Assembly (NCBI GenBank): GCA_001819095.1
Contig: MHLS01000002.1
Span: forward strand, 11,517-53,052
Direction of reading: 5' to 3'
Source of the DNA: Candidatus Lloydbacteria bacterium RIFCSPLOWO2_02_FULL_54_12
GTDB taxonomy: Bacteria; Patescibacteriota; Minisyncoccia; Phycocordibacterales; UBA6899
Length of the DNA: 41,536 bases
This document shows, in pieces, positions 15,402-24,600 of the stretch. Made by a program: the position numbers and the translations under genes. Below the pieces are notes generated by a model. That model was not told where the DNA came from. It saw nothing but the letters and a program-made list of their open reading frames with translations, and did no database searches. Within the stretch, counting starts at the first letter, position 1. Each line of letters begins with the position of its first letter.

Positions 15402-16292
15402 ATGGACGACGTTTACCGCGGCATTTCGGGGCCGCTCCTGTTCCAAGTGCGTGCCATTCTCGAGAATTTCCGTTTCGGGATACACGAAAGCGTGAGGAAG
15501 GGCGAGGGGATGAACTTTGCGGCAATCCGTGAATATCAGGAAGGCGAGTCGCTTCGAAGGGTCGATTGGATGCGCAGTCTCGAGCGCTCTACCGACCTCG
15601 ATGAGCTCATGATCCGCGAGTTCGAACCGGAGAAACAGATGCAGGTCGCGGTTCTCCTCGACGCGGCGCGGGGACTCCATGTTCCCGAGCGCAAGGCGAG
15701 GATGGCGGTCGCATTGCTCTGGCTTGCTCTTCTTTCCGCATTCAAGATGAGAGACACCGCACGCATCATCGTCGCTTTCGACGACGACGAGGGCGGTATC
15801 GTCTCCTCGCCCACGCTCTCCGGCGAACAGGATGCGGACGAATTCCTCCGCGCCGTTTCGGAAGGCCATGTACCGACGCATCACCCTCGTGGTGCCACTG
15901 CGCTTGAAGTGCTCGGCGGCAGTCTCCCGAACGACACGTTCCTCGTTGCGATCTCGGACTTCGAGCGGGAGGACGGATTTCTTTCCCGCATTGCGGAGAC
16001 GGTCGCGCCGTCGCGTCACAGCAGGTTACTGCTTCTTGCAATCGACGGGTGGAAGAGCGTTTCCCCAGTGTCTTCTCTCCTCTCGATAGAGGAAGGCGGC
16101 CACGGGAGGACTCGGGAGATCGATGCACGCTCCGGTGGAGAACTGGATCTCATGAAAATGAGGATCCATGAACGCCAGCAGGCAATCCTGACGAATGCGT
16201 GGAAACGCGGACATATCGCGGCACGCGTCCCCGTCTTCTCGGAGCGCCCGTTCGAAGAACTTGTGCGAAAACTGGCGATCGCCAACCTGTGA
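15402..16292 (+). CDS. DUF58 protein, partner of MoxR
   Basis: A 296-residue protein with the DUF58 core motif REYQEGESLRRVDWMRSL and REFEPEKQMQVAVLLDAARG (about 44-90), which begins a vWA-like fold (DAARG in place of DxSxS). In mxa/Bat operons this is MxaS or its equivalent and is always translated next to MoxR. No signal peptide or membrane helix is evident, unlike many DUF58 proteins. Followed by an intrinsic terminator. Confidence 0.88.
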   Translation: MDDVYRGISGPLLFQVRAILENFRFGIHESVRKGEGMNFAAIREYQEGESLRRVDWMRSLERSTDLDELMIREFEPEKQMQVAVLLDAARGLHVPERKARMAVALLWLALLSAFKMRDTARIIVAFDDDEGGIVSSPTLSGEQDADEFLRAVSEGHVPTHHPRGATALEVLGGSLPNDTFLVAISDFEREDGFLSRIAETVAPSRHSRLLLLAIDGWKSVSPVSSLLSIEEGGHGRTREIDARSGGELDLMKMRIHERQQAILTNAWKRGHIAARVPVFSERPFEELVRKLAIANL

Positions 16293-16315
16293 AAGGGGCG
16301 ACCGCTCAATGAACC

Positions 16316-16348
16316 AAAACCCCGCTCGTTGTTATGTGCGGGGTTTTT
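16316..16348 (+). terminator. Intrinsic terminator after the MoxR-DUF58 pair
   Basis: AAAACCCCGC and GCGGGGTTTTT around a 12-base loop; works in principle in both directions. Confidence 0.85.
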
Positions 16349-16479
16349 CTTTTCAGCAATCGACAGATATTTTTAATTGTCAATCCTCCGTTTTCGGGAA
16401 AAGACGTGTACGCTCAATGGTAGTTTGCGTACATTGAACGGCCAATACCCGAGGGGTCGGCCGGAGAGAGGAGAATAAC

Positions 16480-17739
16480 ATGTTTGACAGAGTGGTGGAC
16501 ATACTGTCGTGGCGCAAGAAGAAGGTGCCGGAAGCCGGAGCAGTGTTGACTGAAGCAGAGAAGACCGAAAGTGTCTCCCAGCCTTCTCCGGGGGTTTCGG
16601 TATCGGCACTCGGGCAGATGAGCGTTGCCGAGTTCGAGCAGGCGTTGACGCGTATCGAAGTTGCAAAAAAGGTCGTTGAAGTCCGTGAACAGCACGCAGG
16701 AATGAACCGCAACAGGGTGAAACGTCTTTTCCGCGGCATCGGCCTTGCCGCTTTGGTGGGTGCGTTGTTCGCGTTCCTTTCGCCAAGCGGGCCGAAGGAA
16801 AAGTTGCCCATCGACAAGGTCGCCGCCGCGGGCGTGCTGCTTCCTGTCGTCGGTGCGCTTCCCGGCGCCTCAAAGACGGGGCACATCGCCATCATCAAGA
16901 TCTCGGGCGGGATCGGCGGAACACTGCATGGTCCGAGCGTTGCATCGAATACACCGCTTTATCTCGATACTGCACTCAAGACCGCCGAAGAAGATCCGGA
17001 TCTTGCGGGAGTCATCATCGAGATCGACTCTCCGGGGGGCGGCGTGTCGGCAAGCGAGCAAAGCTATCGCATTGTGAAGGCGGCGAGAGAGCGCCTTGCG
17101 AAGCGGAAGGTGAAGCTCATTGCCTATACATCGGTCGGAGCATACTCGGGCGGGTATTACATCGCCATGGGTGCCGGTCAGGGGAATTTCTATGCCGATC
17201 CGGGCGCATCGGTCGCGAACATCGGCGTCATCATGACGATGTTGAACACCTCCGCGCTCGGCGAGAAGTTCGGTATCACCGAGACGATCGTCAAAAGCGG
17301 ACCGTTGAAGTCGACCGGTTCACAGTGGGAAAAACTCACTCCGGAACAGCGGACAATGCTTCAGGAGTCGATTGACGACAGTTTCAAACTTTTCCTCGAA
17401 GCCGTTTCGGAAAGTCGCGGCATCGATATGCCGACCTTGGTGCGTGAGTCACAGCTTCCGGTCGGGCGCACGAACGGCGGATGGTTCTCCGCACGGCGTG
17501 CTCTTGATAAGAAGCTGATCGACGGGATCATCCCCGTCGAGGATCTCTACAAGCTGCAGGCGAGCGCACTTCCCGACCAGCAGAAGTTCAAGAACGTCGA
17601 ATTCGTGGACTATCGTGCGCGTCTCGGCGTCTTCGAACAGTTGACGATGGAGACGGGGCGCATCAGCGGCATCTTCATGAGAAACCTGTTCTCGGAGATG
17701 ACCCACCGCGATCAACCCGTGCGTTCGGAAAGAGAGTAA
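16480..17739 (+). CDS. S49 family membrane peptidase (SppA-like)
   Basis: A 419-residue protein. A cytoplasmic N-terminal ~85 residues with a helical segment, a membrane helix near 87-103, then a single S49 domain: GVIIEIDSPGGGVSASEQ, nucleophile S223 in SVGAYSGGYYIAMGA and general base K277 in SGPLKSTGS. The 54-residue Ser-Lys spacing fits one-domain SppA enzymes, which degrade cleaved signal peptides in the membrane. AGGAG six bases upstream sets the start. The N-terminal extension is longer than usual. A monocistronic unit ended by the terminator at 17745. Confidence 0.9.
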   Translation: MFDRVVDILSWRKKKVPEAGAVLTEAEKTESVSQPSPGVSVSALGQMSVAEFEQALTRIEVAKKVVEVREQHAGMNRNRVKRLFRGIGLAALVGALFAFLSPSGPKEKLPIDKVAAAGVLLPVVGALPGASKTGHIAIIKISGGIGGTLHGPSVASNTPLYLDTALKTAEEDPDLAGVIIEIDSPGGGVSASEQSYRIVKAARERLAKRKVKLIAYTSVGAYSGGYYIAMGAGQGNFYADPGASVANIGVIMTMLNTSALGEKFGITETIVKSGPLKSTGSQWEKLTPEQRTMLQESIDDSFKLFLEAVSESRGIDMPTLVRESQLPVGRTNGGWFSARRALDKKLIDGIIPVEDLYKLQASALPDQQKFKNVEFVDYRARLGVFEQLTMETGRISGIFMRNLFSEMTHRDQPVRSERE

Positions 17740-17744
17740 AGAAC

Positions 17745-17770
17745 AAAACCGCCTTTTTCAGGCGGTTTTT
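17745..17770 (+). terminator. Intrinsic terminator of the S49 peptidase gene
   Basis: AAAACCGCC-TTTTTCA-GGCGGTTTTT; a further GCCACGC/GCGTGGC inverted repeat follows at 17787-17814, facing the convergent operon. Confidence 0.85.
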
Positions 17771-17821
17771 GATCTCACGAGGTCATGCCACGCAATCGTC
17801 AATTAAGGCGTGGCGCCTTGC

Positions 17822-18487
17822 TTACGTGAGTTCGTCACGGTCGAGATGCGCGTGGTCGTTCCACGAGACGAGTTTCCAGTAGAGACCTTTCCCGTCGAAA
17901 CGGTCGGTGAATTCGACGTGCATGATGCCGGTGTTCGCGATGTTCTTCGCGGGAACAAAACAGTCCCAGAAGATCCGTCCGTCGAGCCGATCTCCGAGAA
18001 GGATGTGCGCGAGGAGCATCTTGAGCGTCATGCCGTGCGAGACGACGATGACGCACTCTTCCGGAAGCGCTTCAAGGAACGCCAGCGCTTGTTTCGCGCG
18101 AAGGAGAAGGTCGGTGAAGTTCTCCTCGTCGGAATGGCGCCATCCGGGAACGTGTGCGTTGGTGCTGATCTCGTGCCACACCCGCCTGACTTCCGGCTCG
18201 TCGCCGTGGCGGTTGTGGACCACCGACGGCCCGCGCCGTTCGACGAAGAGCTCCGAGTATTCGAGCGGAAGCCCCAGCGCCCCCGCGATCTCCTCTCCGG
18301 TTGCCCTTGTGCGCTTGTAAGGGCTTGCAATGATCCGCGTCGCCCCGATCTTCTTCAGACGCCCTGCAACCACTTTGGCCTGCTCTTTTCCAAGTTCGGT
18401 CAATTCCACAGAAGGGCCGAAGTGGATCTTCGTGGCGTTCGTGACGGATTCCCCGTGCCGTACGAGATAGACTTGTTTTTTTATCAT
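17822..18487 (-). CDS. Histidine phosphatase (phosphoglycerate mutase-like)
   Basis: A 221-residue cytoplasmic enzyme with the phospho-histidine motif LVRHGES (residues 8-14), SPYKRTRATGEEIA, and the second catalytic His in VVSHGMTL. The family transfers or removes phosphate from small molecules or proteins; it is shorter than true cofactor-dependent phosphoglycerate mutase, so a phosphatase role is likelier. The ATG at 18487 overlaps the upstream TGA (ATGA) and has AAGGAGG ten bases upstream. Third gene of a minus-strand operon with a nucleotidase and an exonuclease, which suggests nucleotide turnover. Confidence 0.85.
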   Translation of the reverse strand: MIKKQVYLVRHGESVTNATKIHFGPSVELTELGKEQAKVVAGRLKKIGATRIIASPYKRTRATGEEIAGALGLPLEYSELFVERRGPSVVHNRHGDEPEVRRVWHEISTNAHVPGWRHSDEENFTDLLLRAKQALAFLEALPEECVIVVSHGMTLKMLLAHILLGDRLDGRIFWDCFVPAKNIANTGIMHVEFTDRFDGKGLYWKLVSWNDHAHLDRDELT

Positions 18488-19032
18488 ACGCCGAGCACCT
18501 CCTTGTAATTCGTCCATGTGAGTCGGCGCCCTTTGTGTGTGCGGTTGTACGGCTGGTCGTAGAAGATGTGCTCCCACGACGGTTGCCGTACCCCCTTCAC
18601 GTTCGGCTTGTCGTCGATCAGAATGTCGCCGGAGACGAGCGTCTTGTCGCGGGTGATGATGGTCCGCTCGGACCATTTGCGTCCGAAGTGTTCGTCAATC
18701 CACTCCAGCTTCTCCAGCGTGCAGTTCCTGAAGTCGCGCTTGGGAGCCGTGCAGATGCGCACGTCGTTTCCCTGTGCAAGCAGGTACTCGAGCGCTTCAC
18801 ACCCGCCCACGATCGGCGGAAGGTTCCGGTAGAAACCCTTCCGGAGGACGATCTCTTCGATCACGTCCGTCCACTCGCGAGAATAGTTCTTCTCTGTATC
18901 GTGGTGGACGAGCTCATGAATGGGTCGCCAAGGGCCCGTTGGGTGCTCACGCGCCAAGATCGCGTGCAGGCTTTCTTGATAGTTGGCCAGTACGCCGTCT
19001 TGGTCGATGAGGATGATCTTTTTGTTGAGCAT
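18484..19032 (-). CDS. 5'(3')-deoxyribonucleotidase-like HAD phosphatase (NT5C family)
   Basis: A 182-residue HAD hydrolase: DQDGVLANY (D10 nucleophile, D12 acid), a helical cap, CTAPKRD with motif II Thr, K at the RDK segment and ILIDDKPN motif IV. The family dephosphorylates (deoxy)nucleoside monophosphates. AAGGAG eight bases upstream supports the start. Overlaps the downstream phosphatase gene by four bases and follows the exonuclease gene by 12 bases. Confidence 0.85.
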   Translation of the reverse strand: MLNKKIILIDQDGVLANYQESLHAILAREHPTGPWRPIHELVHHDTEKNYSREWTDVIEEIVLRKGFYRNLPPIVGGCEALEYLLAQGNDVRICTAPKRDFRNCTLEKLEWIDEHFGRKWSERTIITRDKTLVSGDILIDDKPNVKGVRQPSWEHIFYDQPYNRTHKGRRLTWTNYKEVLGV

Positions 19033-19044
19033 GAAGTGTTCTCC

Positions 19045-19614
19045 TTATGGTGTGAGTATGAAGCGAGCGATGCGTGATTGGATGATCGCATCGTCGAGGG
19101 CGCGGTGGGGAAGTTTTTCAAAGGCGATCCCCGCATATTTCGCCATGTTGGCAAGGGTCGCCTCTTTCCACGGACATCCGGTAAGCCCCATGAAGTACGC
19201 CTTCATATCGAGTGCGGAATGTCCGAAGGGATTCGCGACGTCGAACTCCCCGAAGTACCATGCGACGAACATCCAGTCGAAGGGCGCATTGTTGGCGACG
19301 AAGACCGGACGCGTTCTTGCCGAGACTTTCGCGACCCACGCACCGAATTTCGTCATCGCCTCTTTGGGTTCTGGGGCGGTGCGGCTGGTGATGACACGGA
19401 TGTCGTCGATGCCGACCGCTCGAAGTGCGTCTTTTTCGTACCGGACTACCGGAGGAAGGGCAATATTCGTTTGGAATCGCAGGCGCTCCTTGCCGACGAC
19501 GCAGGCACCCAGTTCGTACATGTCGTACTTGCCCGGTGTCGGACCCGTCGTTTCCACGTCGACCGATATGTAGCATGCGTTCATTTTCGCGACCTCTTTC
19601 AATGTACCGTTCAT
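19045..19614 (-). CDS. DEDDh 3'-5' exonuclease (DnaQ-like)
   Basis: A 189-residue (or 179 from the inner ATG) nuclease with ExoI SVDVETTG, ExoII NNAPFDW and ExoIII HRALDDA, the DEDDh set. Such stand-alone enzymes trim DNA or RNA 3' ends. Two starts compete: ATG at 19614 lies eight bases after TATAGT (19628-19623) and would be leaderless; ATG at 19584 has AGAGG eight bases upstream and begins immediately before the conserved core. A palindrome CAAAAC-CCTT-GTTTTG sits just upstream of the -10. First gene of the three-gene minus-strand operon. Confidence 0.85.
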   Translation of the reverse strand: MNGTLKEVAKMNACYISVDVETTGPTPGKYDMYELGACVVGKERLRFQTNIALPPVVRYEKDALRAVGIDDIRVITSRTAPEPKEAMTKFGAWVAKVSARTRPVFVANNAPFDWMFVAWYFGEFDVANPFGHSALDMKAYFMGLTGCPWKEATLANMAKYAGIAFEKLPHRALDDAIIQSRIARFILTP

Positions 19615-19731
19615 CTGCCGTGACTATAGCGCAAAACAAGGGTTTTGTGCGAGTCGGGCGGAAAAGTTGTACGAAAATCAAACGGTATGTTCCAGATAGT
19701 TGAAAATAAACCAAGATATGAGACAATGTTA

Positions 19732-19750
19732 TTGTATAAAATTCATACAA
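19732..19750. promoter_or_regulatory. Inverted repeat before the TrmB-like gene
   Basis: TTGTAT-N7-ATACAA, ending eight bases before the ATG at 19758 and overlapping a TATAAA -10-like box; a candidate autoregulatory operator. Confidence 0.4.
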
Positions 19751-19757
19751 CTTTAGG

Positions 19758-20491
19758 ATGGACCACATCATATTCCTTCAGAAACTCGGCTTGAGTGAGC
19801 GTGAAAGTGCCGTCTTCTTGCGCTCCTTGAATACGGCCGCTCCGGCGTCTCCGAACTCGCGCGGCGCACTGGGCTCTACCGCACCATGGTCTATGAAGCG
19901 CTCGACGGACTTTCGCGCGAAGGACTTGTCGCCGTCTCTCCGAAGGGGAAGTATAAAGTCTACACCGCGGAATCACCGAAGAAACTTGAGGGCAAATTCC
20001 TCGAACTCTCCAACCGCTTCGACGACGAGATCGCGGAACTCTCCTCGCTTGAGCGCTCCCCTGACGCTTGTCGGCCGGTTGTGAAATATGTCGAAGGACA
20101 GAAGGGGATCGTGTCGATACACGACGACATTGTGACCACACTCAAGAAGGGAGACATCTACTATCGCTACAGTTCGTCGAAGATCACGAAGGACGAGCGT
20201 CGGCACAACTACCTCTCGAAGAAATATCGCGTCCTTCGTGACCAGAAACAACTTGAGCGCAAGGTGATCACCAACCTCCCCAACAAGATGGGGAAGCGCC
20301 CGCGCCTTGAGCGCGAGATCAAGGTCGTACCCCCCGACTTTGACCTCTTCGAGTACAATGTCTCCCAAGTGATCTACGGCAACAAGGTCGCCGTTATCGA
20401 CTACAACACCGAGACCGCGGTCGTCATCGAGAATCCCACCGTCGCCCGATTCCAAGGGAAGATCTTCGAGCTTTTGTTCCGGAAGTTGTAG
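19758..20491 (+). pseudogene. TrmB-like transcription regulator, frameshifted
   Basis: The first frame reads MDHIIFLQKLGLSERESAVFLRSL, the classic TrmB winged-helix start; near 19846-19852 the homology moves to the -1 frame, which continues SELARRTGLYRTMVYEALDGLSREGLV and then the TrmB C-terminal domain to 20491 (ending IFELLFRKL). One base appears to be missing, in the stretch around CCGGCGTCTCC. The rest is free of stops and well conserved, so the lesion is recent or a sequencing/assembly error. TrmB-type regulators are abundant in Paceibacteria. If intact the protein would be about 244 residues. Confidence 0.8.
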
Positions 20492-20587
20492 CTAGGGGTG
20501 CTCCTCCACCCCGCTTGTGGCCCCACCACAAAAGGAACATTTCGCACTTTATCAAAGTGAGCGAAGGTGGTAGATTGGCGCTCAACT

Positions 20588-21226
20588 ATGGGAAAACCAC
20601 TACAACTTGTACTGATCGACGAAACTGGAGATCCTGGTTTTAAACTCGACGGCGGTTCGAGCCCAATTTTTGCCATTGGCATGGTTATATTTTCCGACTT
20701 TCTTGAGGCGGAAAAAACATCAGTTGCGATTAAGCAACTGCGGAGGGATATTTTTCATAATGATCACGCTGAATTTAAGTTTTCAAAGATACGGCCAGAG
20801 TTTCGCCACAGGTTCTTTGAGGCCATGGCACCATTTGATTTTACCGTAAGGGTTCTCTTGGTGGAAAAAGAAAAATTACGGAGCAAAAATCTCAAGTCAA
20901 ACAAAGGATCATTTTACAATTACTTTGTGAAAATGCTTCTCAAGCACAACAAAGGTACTGTCGCAAACGCAAGCGTGAAAATTGACGGAAGTGGAGACAG
21001 GGAATTTAAAAGAAAATTCTGCTCGTATTTAAGCGGAGAGTTAAACGCTCAGAATAGAATCGTGGAGAAGATAAAATTTGCCGATTCGCGCTCAGATGTG
21101 CTTATTCAATTGGCAGACATGGTGGTGGGTTGTGTTAGACGATGCCACGAATCCGAGAACAAAGAAGAGCAAAAGATGTTTGCCCTTCTTAAGCCAAAGA
21201 TCAGTGATATTTGGAAATTCGAGTAA
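20588..21226 (+). CDS. DUF3800 family protein
   Basis: A 212-residue protein with the DUF3800 pattern: LIDETGDPGF (residues 8-17) at the N-terminus and an acidic VLIQLADMVVGCV near 175-187, consistent with an RNase H-like fold nuclease. DUF3800 genes commonly sit by restriction-modification and other defence genes, as here (the RM enzyme starts 423 bases downstream). Upstream are a hairpin TTCGCACTTT/AAAGT-GA-GCGAA (20541-20565) and two GC-rich hairpins (20495-20512, 20515-20531). Base composition turns AT-rich from here. No clear Shine-Dalgarno. Confidence 0.83.
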   Translation: MGKPLQLVLIDETGDPGFKLDGGSSPIFAIGMVIFSDFLEAEKTSVAIKQLRRDIFHNDHAEFKFSKIRPEFRHRFFEAMAPFDFTVRVLLVEKEKLRSKNLKSNKGSFYNYFVKMLLKHNKGTVANASVKIDGSGDREFKRKFCSYLSGELNAQNRIVEKIKFADSRSDVLIQLADMVVGCVRRCHESENKEEQKMFALLKPKISDIWKFE

Positions 21227-21228
21227 AA

Positions 21229-21252
21229 GAAAACCCCCTTTCGGAGGTTTTC
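21229..21252 (+). terminator. Terminator-like hairpin after DUF3800
   Basis: GAAAACCCCC-TTTC-GGAGGTTTTC, one mismatch. Confidence 0.6.
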
Positions 21253-21648
21253 CCAATCTTCGAACCTATGCTGGTGTCCCAGCCACGCTACCTTAAGGTA
21301 ACAGTTCGGATGCGAAAATCTTTGTACCCTTATATTGCCTTATGGTACCACGCTGGTCAAGTGTACAACACGGGAGTCCCTAAAGGCGTTGAAAAATCTA
21401 GGGAATTAGGAAACACGCTTGCCAATCTGTACGCCTTCGCCCCAAACGCTAACTGGCGAAAGCGTACAGATTGGCAAGGAAAAAATCAAGATTGCGAGCG
21501 CAGAAAATTGTGTTACGAGTACAAATTTTGAAATTGACACGAACGACCTGCTGGAAAATATTCGGCTCATATTTCAGTTCATTTTATCACGAAAGAATCT
21601 TCGAAAAAAGAAGTTCCTTGTTACCCATAAATCCGCTATAGTGAAGCG
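21253..21648. other. Intergenic region with a 24-bp inverted repeat, before the RM gene
   Basis: Contains CTTGCCAATCTGTACGC plus CTTCGCC (21418-21441) mirrored at 21455-21478, 24-base arms with one mismatch and a 13-base loop, and a palindrome TACCTTAAGGTA (21289-21300). A -10 TATAGT (21637-21642) lies six bases before the RM ATG, with TTCCTT 17 bases further upstream. I see no convincing gene here; an open frame across it lacks any recognisable protein pattern. Confidence 0.6.
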
Positions 21649-24600
21649 ATGGCTGGTTTATTTAAGAACCGTATTATCAAGGAGAAAGCTGGAGTTTTCG
21701 GCATTTCCGATCTTGAGAAAAAACTAGCCATTGTAAAAAAGTGGCATGGGGCGTACCACGATACCACCTCAAGCAATGCGTTGAAGTCAAAGACCGAAAC
21801 ACAGTGCGAACAGGCCTTCAATCACGATTTTTTCGTTGAGATTCTCGGATATAAAACTTTTCCAAACGACGTTTACACCATCGAGCCGAAAGCAAGCACG
21901 GAAGCGACAGGACAAAAACCCGATGCGGCGCTTGGCTGGTTTTCGTCGCGCAAGGGGCGTGTTATCGCAGTGGTTGAGATAAAGGATGCAAAAACACCGC
22001 TTGATCGCTCGCAAAAACGCGAAGGGAACCTAAGCCCCATCCAGCAGGCGTTCAAATACAAGCCGCAGTTTAAGGACTGCGAGTTTGTCATTGCGACCAA
22101 TTTTTACGAGACACGATTGTTCAAGGACAACCAACTCGACTACGAACGCTTTACGCTCGACGAACTTATTGACCCGAAAGACGGCTATTTCAACTTCCGA
22201 AAATTTTATTATCTCCTTTGCGCGGAAAACTTCATTCGAGAGGAAGGAAAAACGGAAACGGCGAACCTCCTTTCCGAGATTCGCGAAGAGCAAGAAGAGA
22301 TCACGAAGGAATTTTATGAATTGTACCGGATGTTGCGCCGTGAGCTCATACGGGACATCGTTCGCAACAACGAAACAGCAAAGAAGCCGAAGAATTTCTA
22401 CAGTATCGCCGTTGAAAAGGCGCAGAAACTCATTGATCGCGTGGTCCTCGTCAGTTTTTTTGAAGACAGCGGATTACTCCCCGAGAAAAAGCTTAAAGAG
22501 GTGGTGAATTATGCGGCGAAAGGAGGAGTGGAGACGCCGGTGTGGGAGACAATGAAGCGATTTTTTGCCGCGATTGACAAGGGGTCGTCGAAACTTGAAA
22601 TCCCCGACGGATATAACGGAGAACTGTTCAAGCCCGATCCGGAACTTGACCAGTTGGTGATCAGCGACGAGATCTGCCGGAAATTTGTCGAATTGGGTAA
22701 GTACAATTTTACTGAAGATTTGAGCGTGAACATTCTCGGGCATATTTTTGAGCAATCAATCAGCGACCTTGAATCATTGCGTAATTTTGCGGAAAAGAAA
22801 GAGGGCGAAGCGGAAAAGAAAGACTCGCGGCGCAAAAAAGAGGGCATCTTCTATACGCCGGATTACATCGTGGATTACATCGTCAAAAATTCTCTGGGAA
22901 AATATCTTGAGGAAAAAGAAAAAGAAGTTTTTGGAAAGTGGCGCCTAAAAGAACATCTTTTGGATGATACCTACGACAAGCGTCTCCTTCCGGCGTATCG
23001 AGAGTACAAAGAGGACTTGTTCAAGATAAAAGTGCTAGACCCCGCCTGTGGCTCCGGCGCGTTTCTTGTGCGCGTATTTGATTATCTGTGTGACGAACAC
23101 AATCGTGTTGCCGAGGCAATGGAGGCGCTCGGGGACACGTCTGGCCTTTTTGATATGGAACTCAAGAAAAAAATCCTCGAGTGCAATATCTTTGGTGTAG
23201 ACCTTAACCGCGAAAGCGTCGAGATCACGAAACTCTCGCTCTGGCTCAAGTCGGCAAGAAAAGGAGAAAAACTCACGAACCTCTCGCGAAATATCAAATG
23301 CGGCAATAGTTTGATCGACGACCCTGCGGTTGCGGGCGAGAAGGCATTCGACTGGAAAAGAGAGTTTGAGGATATTATGGACGATGGCGGGTTCGATGTT
23401 GTGGTTGGCAATCCGCCGTATGTTCAATTGAGTAAAATTGAAGCGACGACCGAGGTCGAAAAAAACTATTTACTGAAAAAATACAACACATCAGGTGGTC
23501 GTCTGAATACTTTTATATTTTTTATCCATCTCGCCGAAGAATTGCTAAAGAAAAATGGCTCCCTAAGTTTCATAATTCCCAACACACTACTTACTCAAGA
23601 ATATTACGCAGATACCAGAAAATTATTGGTAGAGAAATTGTGTCTTGAGCAGATTGTAACTTATCCGCACATGCCCTTTGCCGGCGCTGTGGTGGAAAAT
23701 ATTACTTTTTTTGCAAAAAAAGCTCTCCTGAAACACATCGGCATATTTCAGCAAACTCCTGAAGAAATAACTCAGATTGGACAAATAAACCTAGCGGAGA
23801 TAGGCAAGAAAGAAAATTATTTAATCGACATTAGAAATGACAGTGTTTGTAGAAAAATAGACGCCCTGAAACTTCCTTTGTTGAACGGTATTGTAAATAT
23901 AAATCAGGCCATTGCCTTAAAAGGCGATAAGAGTCTGAGCGTCAAAGAAACTTTTAAGGACGGCTACTACAAGCTAATTGATGGTAGAAACATAAGTAGA
24001 TACGCACTTGCTTGGTCTGGGGAATACTTGGAATATGAGCTTAGTCGCATACATTCATGTAAAACCAAAGACATATTTCTTCAGCCGAAATTATTTTTCA
24101 GAAGGGTGTCCGCTGACCTTGTTTTCACATATGATGATGAAAACTATTTTGCCCTCAACACGCTTGTCGTCATAACACCAAAGACAGGAAAGAATGTCAG
24201 CCTAAAATCGTTGTTGGCCGTGCTGAACTCAAAACTCATAAATTACTATTACATCAACAAGTATAAGTCTACAAAAAAAGTATTTTCCGAAATACAGGCT
24301 CGAACCATTGGATTGATACCCACACCAGCACTTGATGGGCGATCTCTCGAGGAGAGGGCAGAGACAATGCTCCGAATGAATAAAGAATTTCACGAAAAAT
24401 TGGAAAAGCACCTCACCATCCTCAAATCAGACCTTGGGATAGAAAAATTGCCGACGAAACTGGAAAAGTTCTATGAACTGTCTTTTGAAGATTTTGTGAA
24501 AGCGGCGAAGGTTAAGGTGTTGCTCTCCAAAAAATCGGAACTTTTCGACTATTTCGAAAAAGCAAAAAGCGAACTCGCCGGACTCAAGGCGAACATCGGC

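Noticed and set aside
8511..16292. Methanol oxidation operon
   Set aside because: Only accessory-gene order matches; no dehydrogenase subunit, cytochrome or PQQ genes.
21270..21310. Possible tRNA fragment (GGTTCGAA on the minus strand)
   Set aside because: T-arm stem does not pair and no acceptor or anticodon arm can be drawn; no tRNA genes were found elsewhere in the window.
21211..21531. 106-codon frame across the gap before the RM gene
   Set aside because: Starts inside DUF3800, crosses its terminator and a long inverted repeat; no protein pattern.
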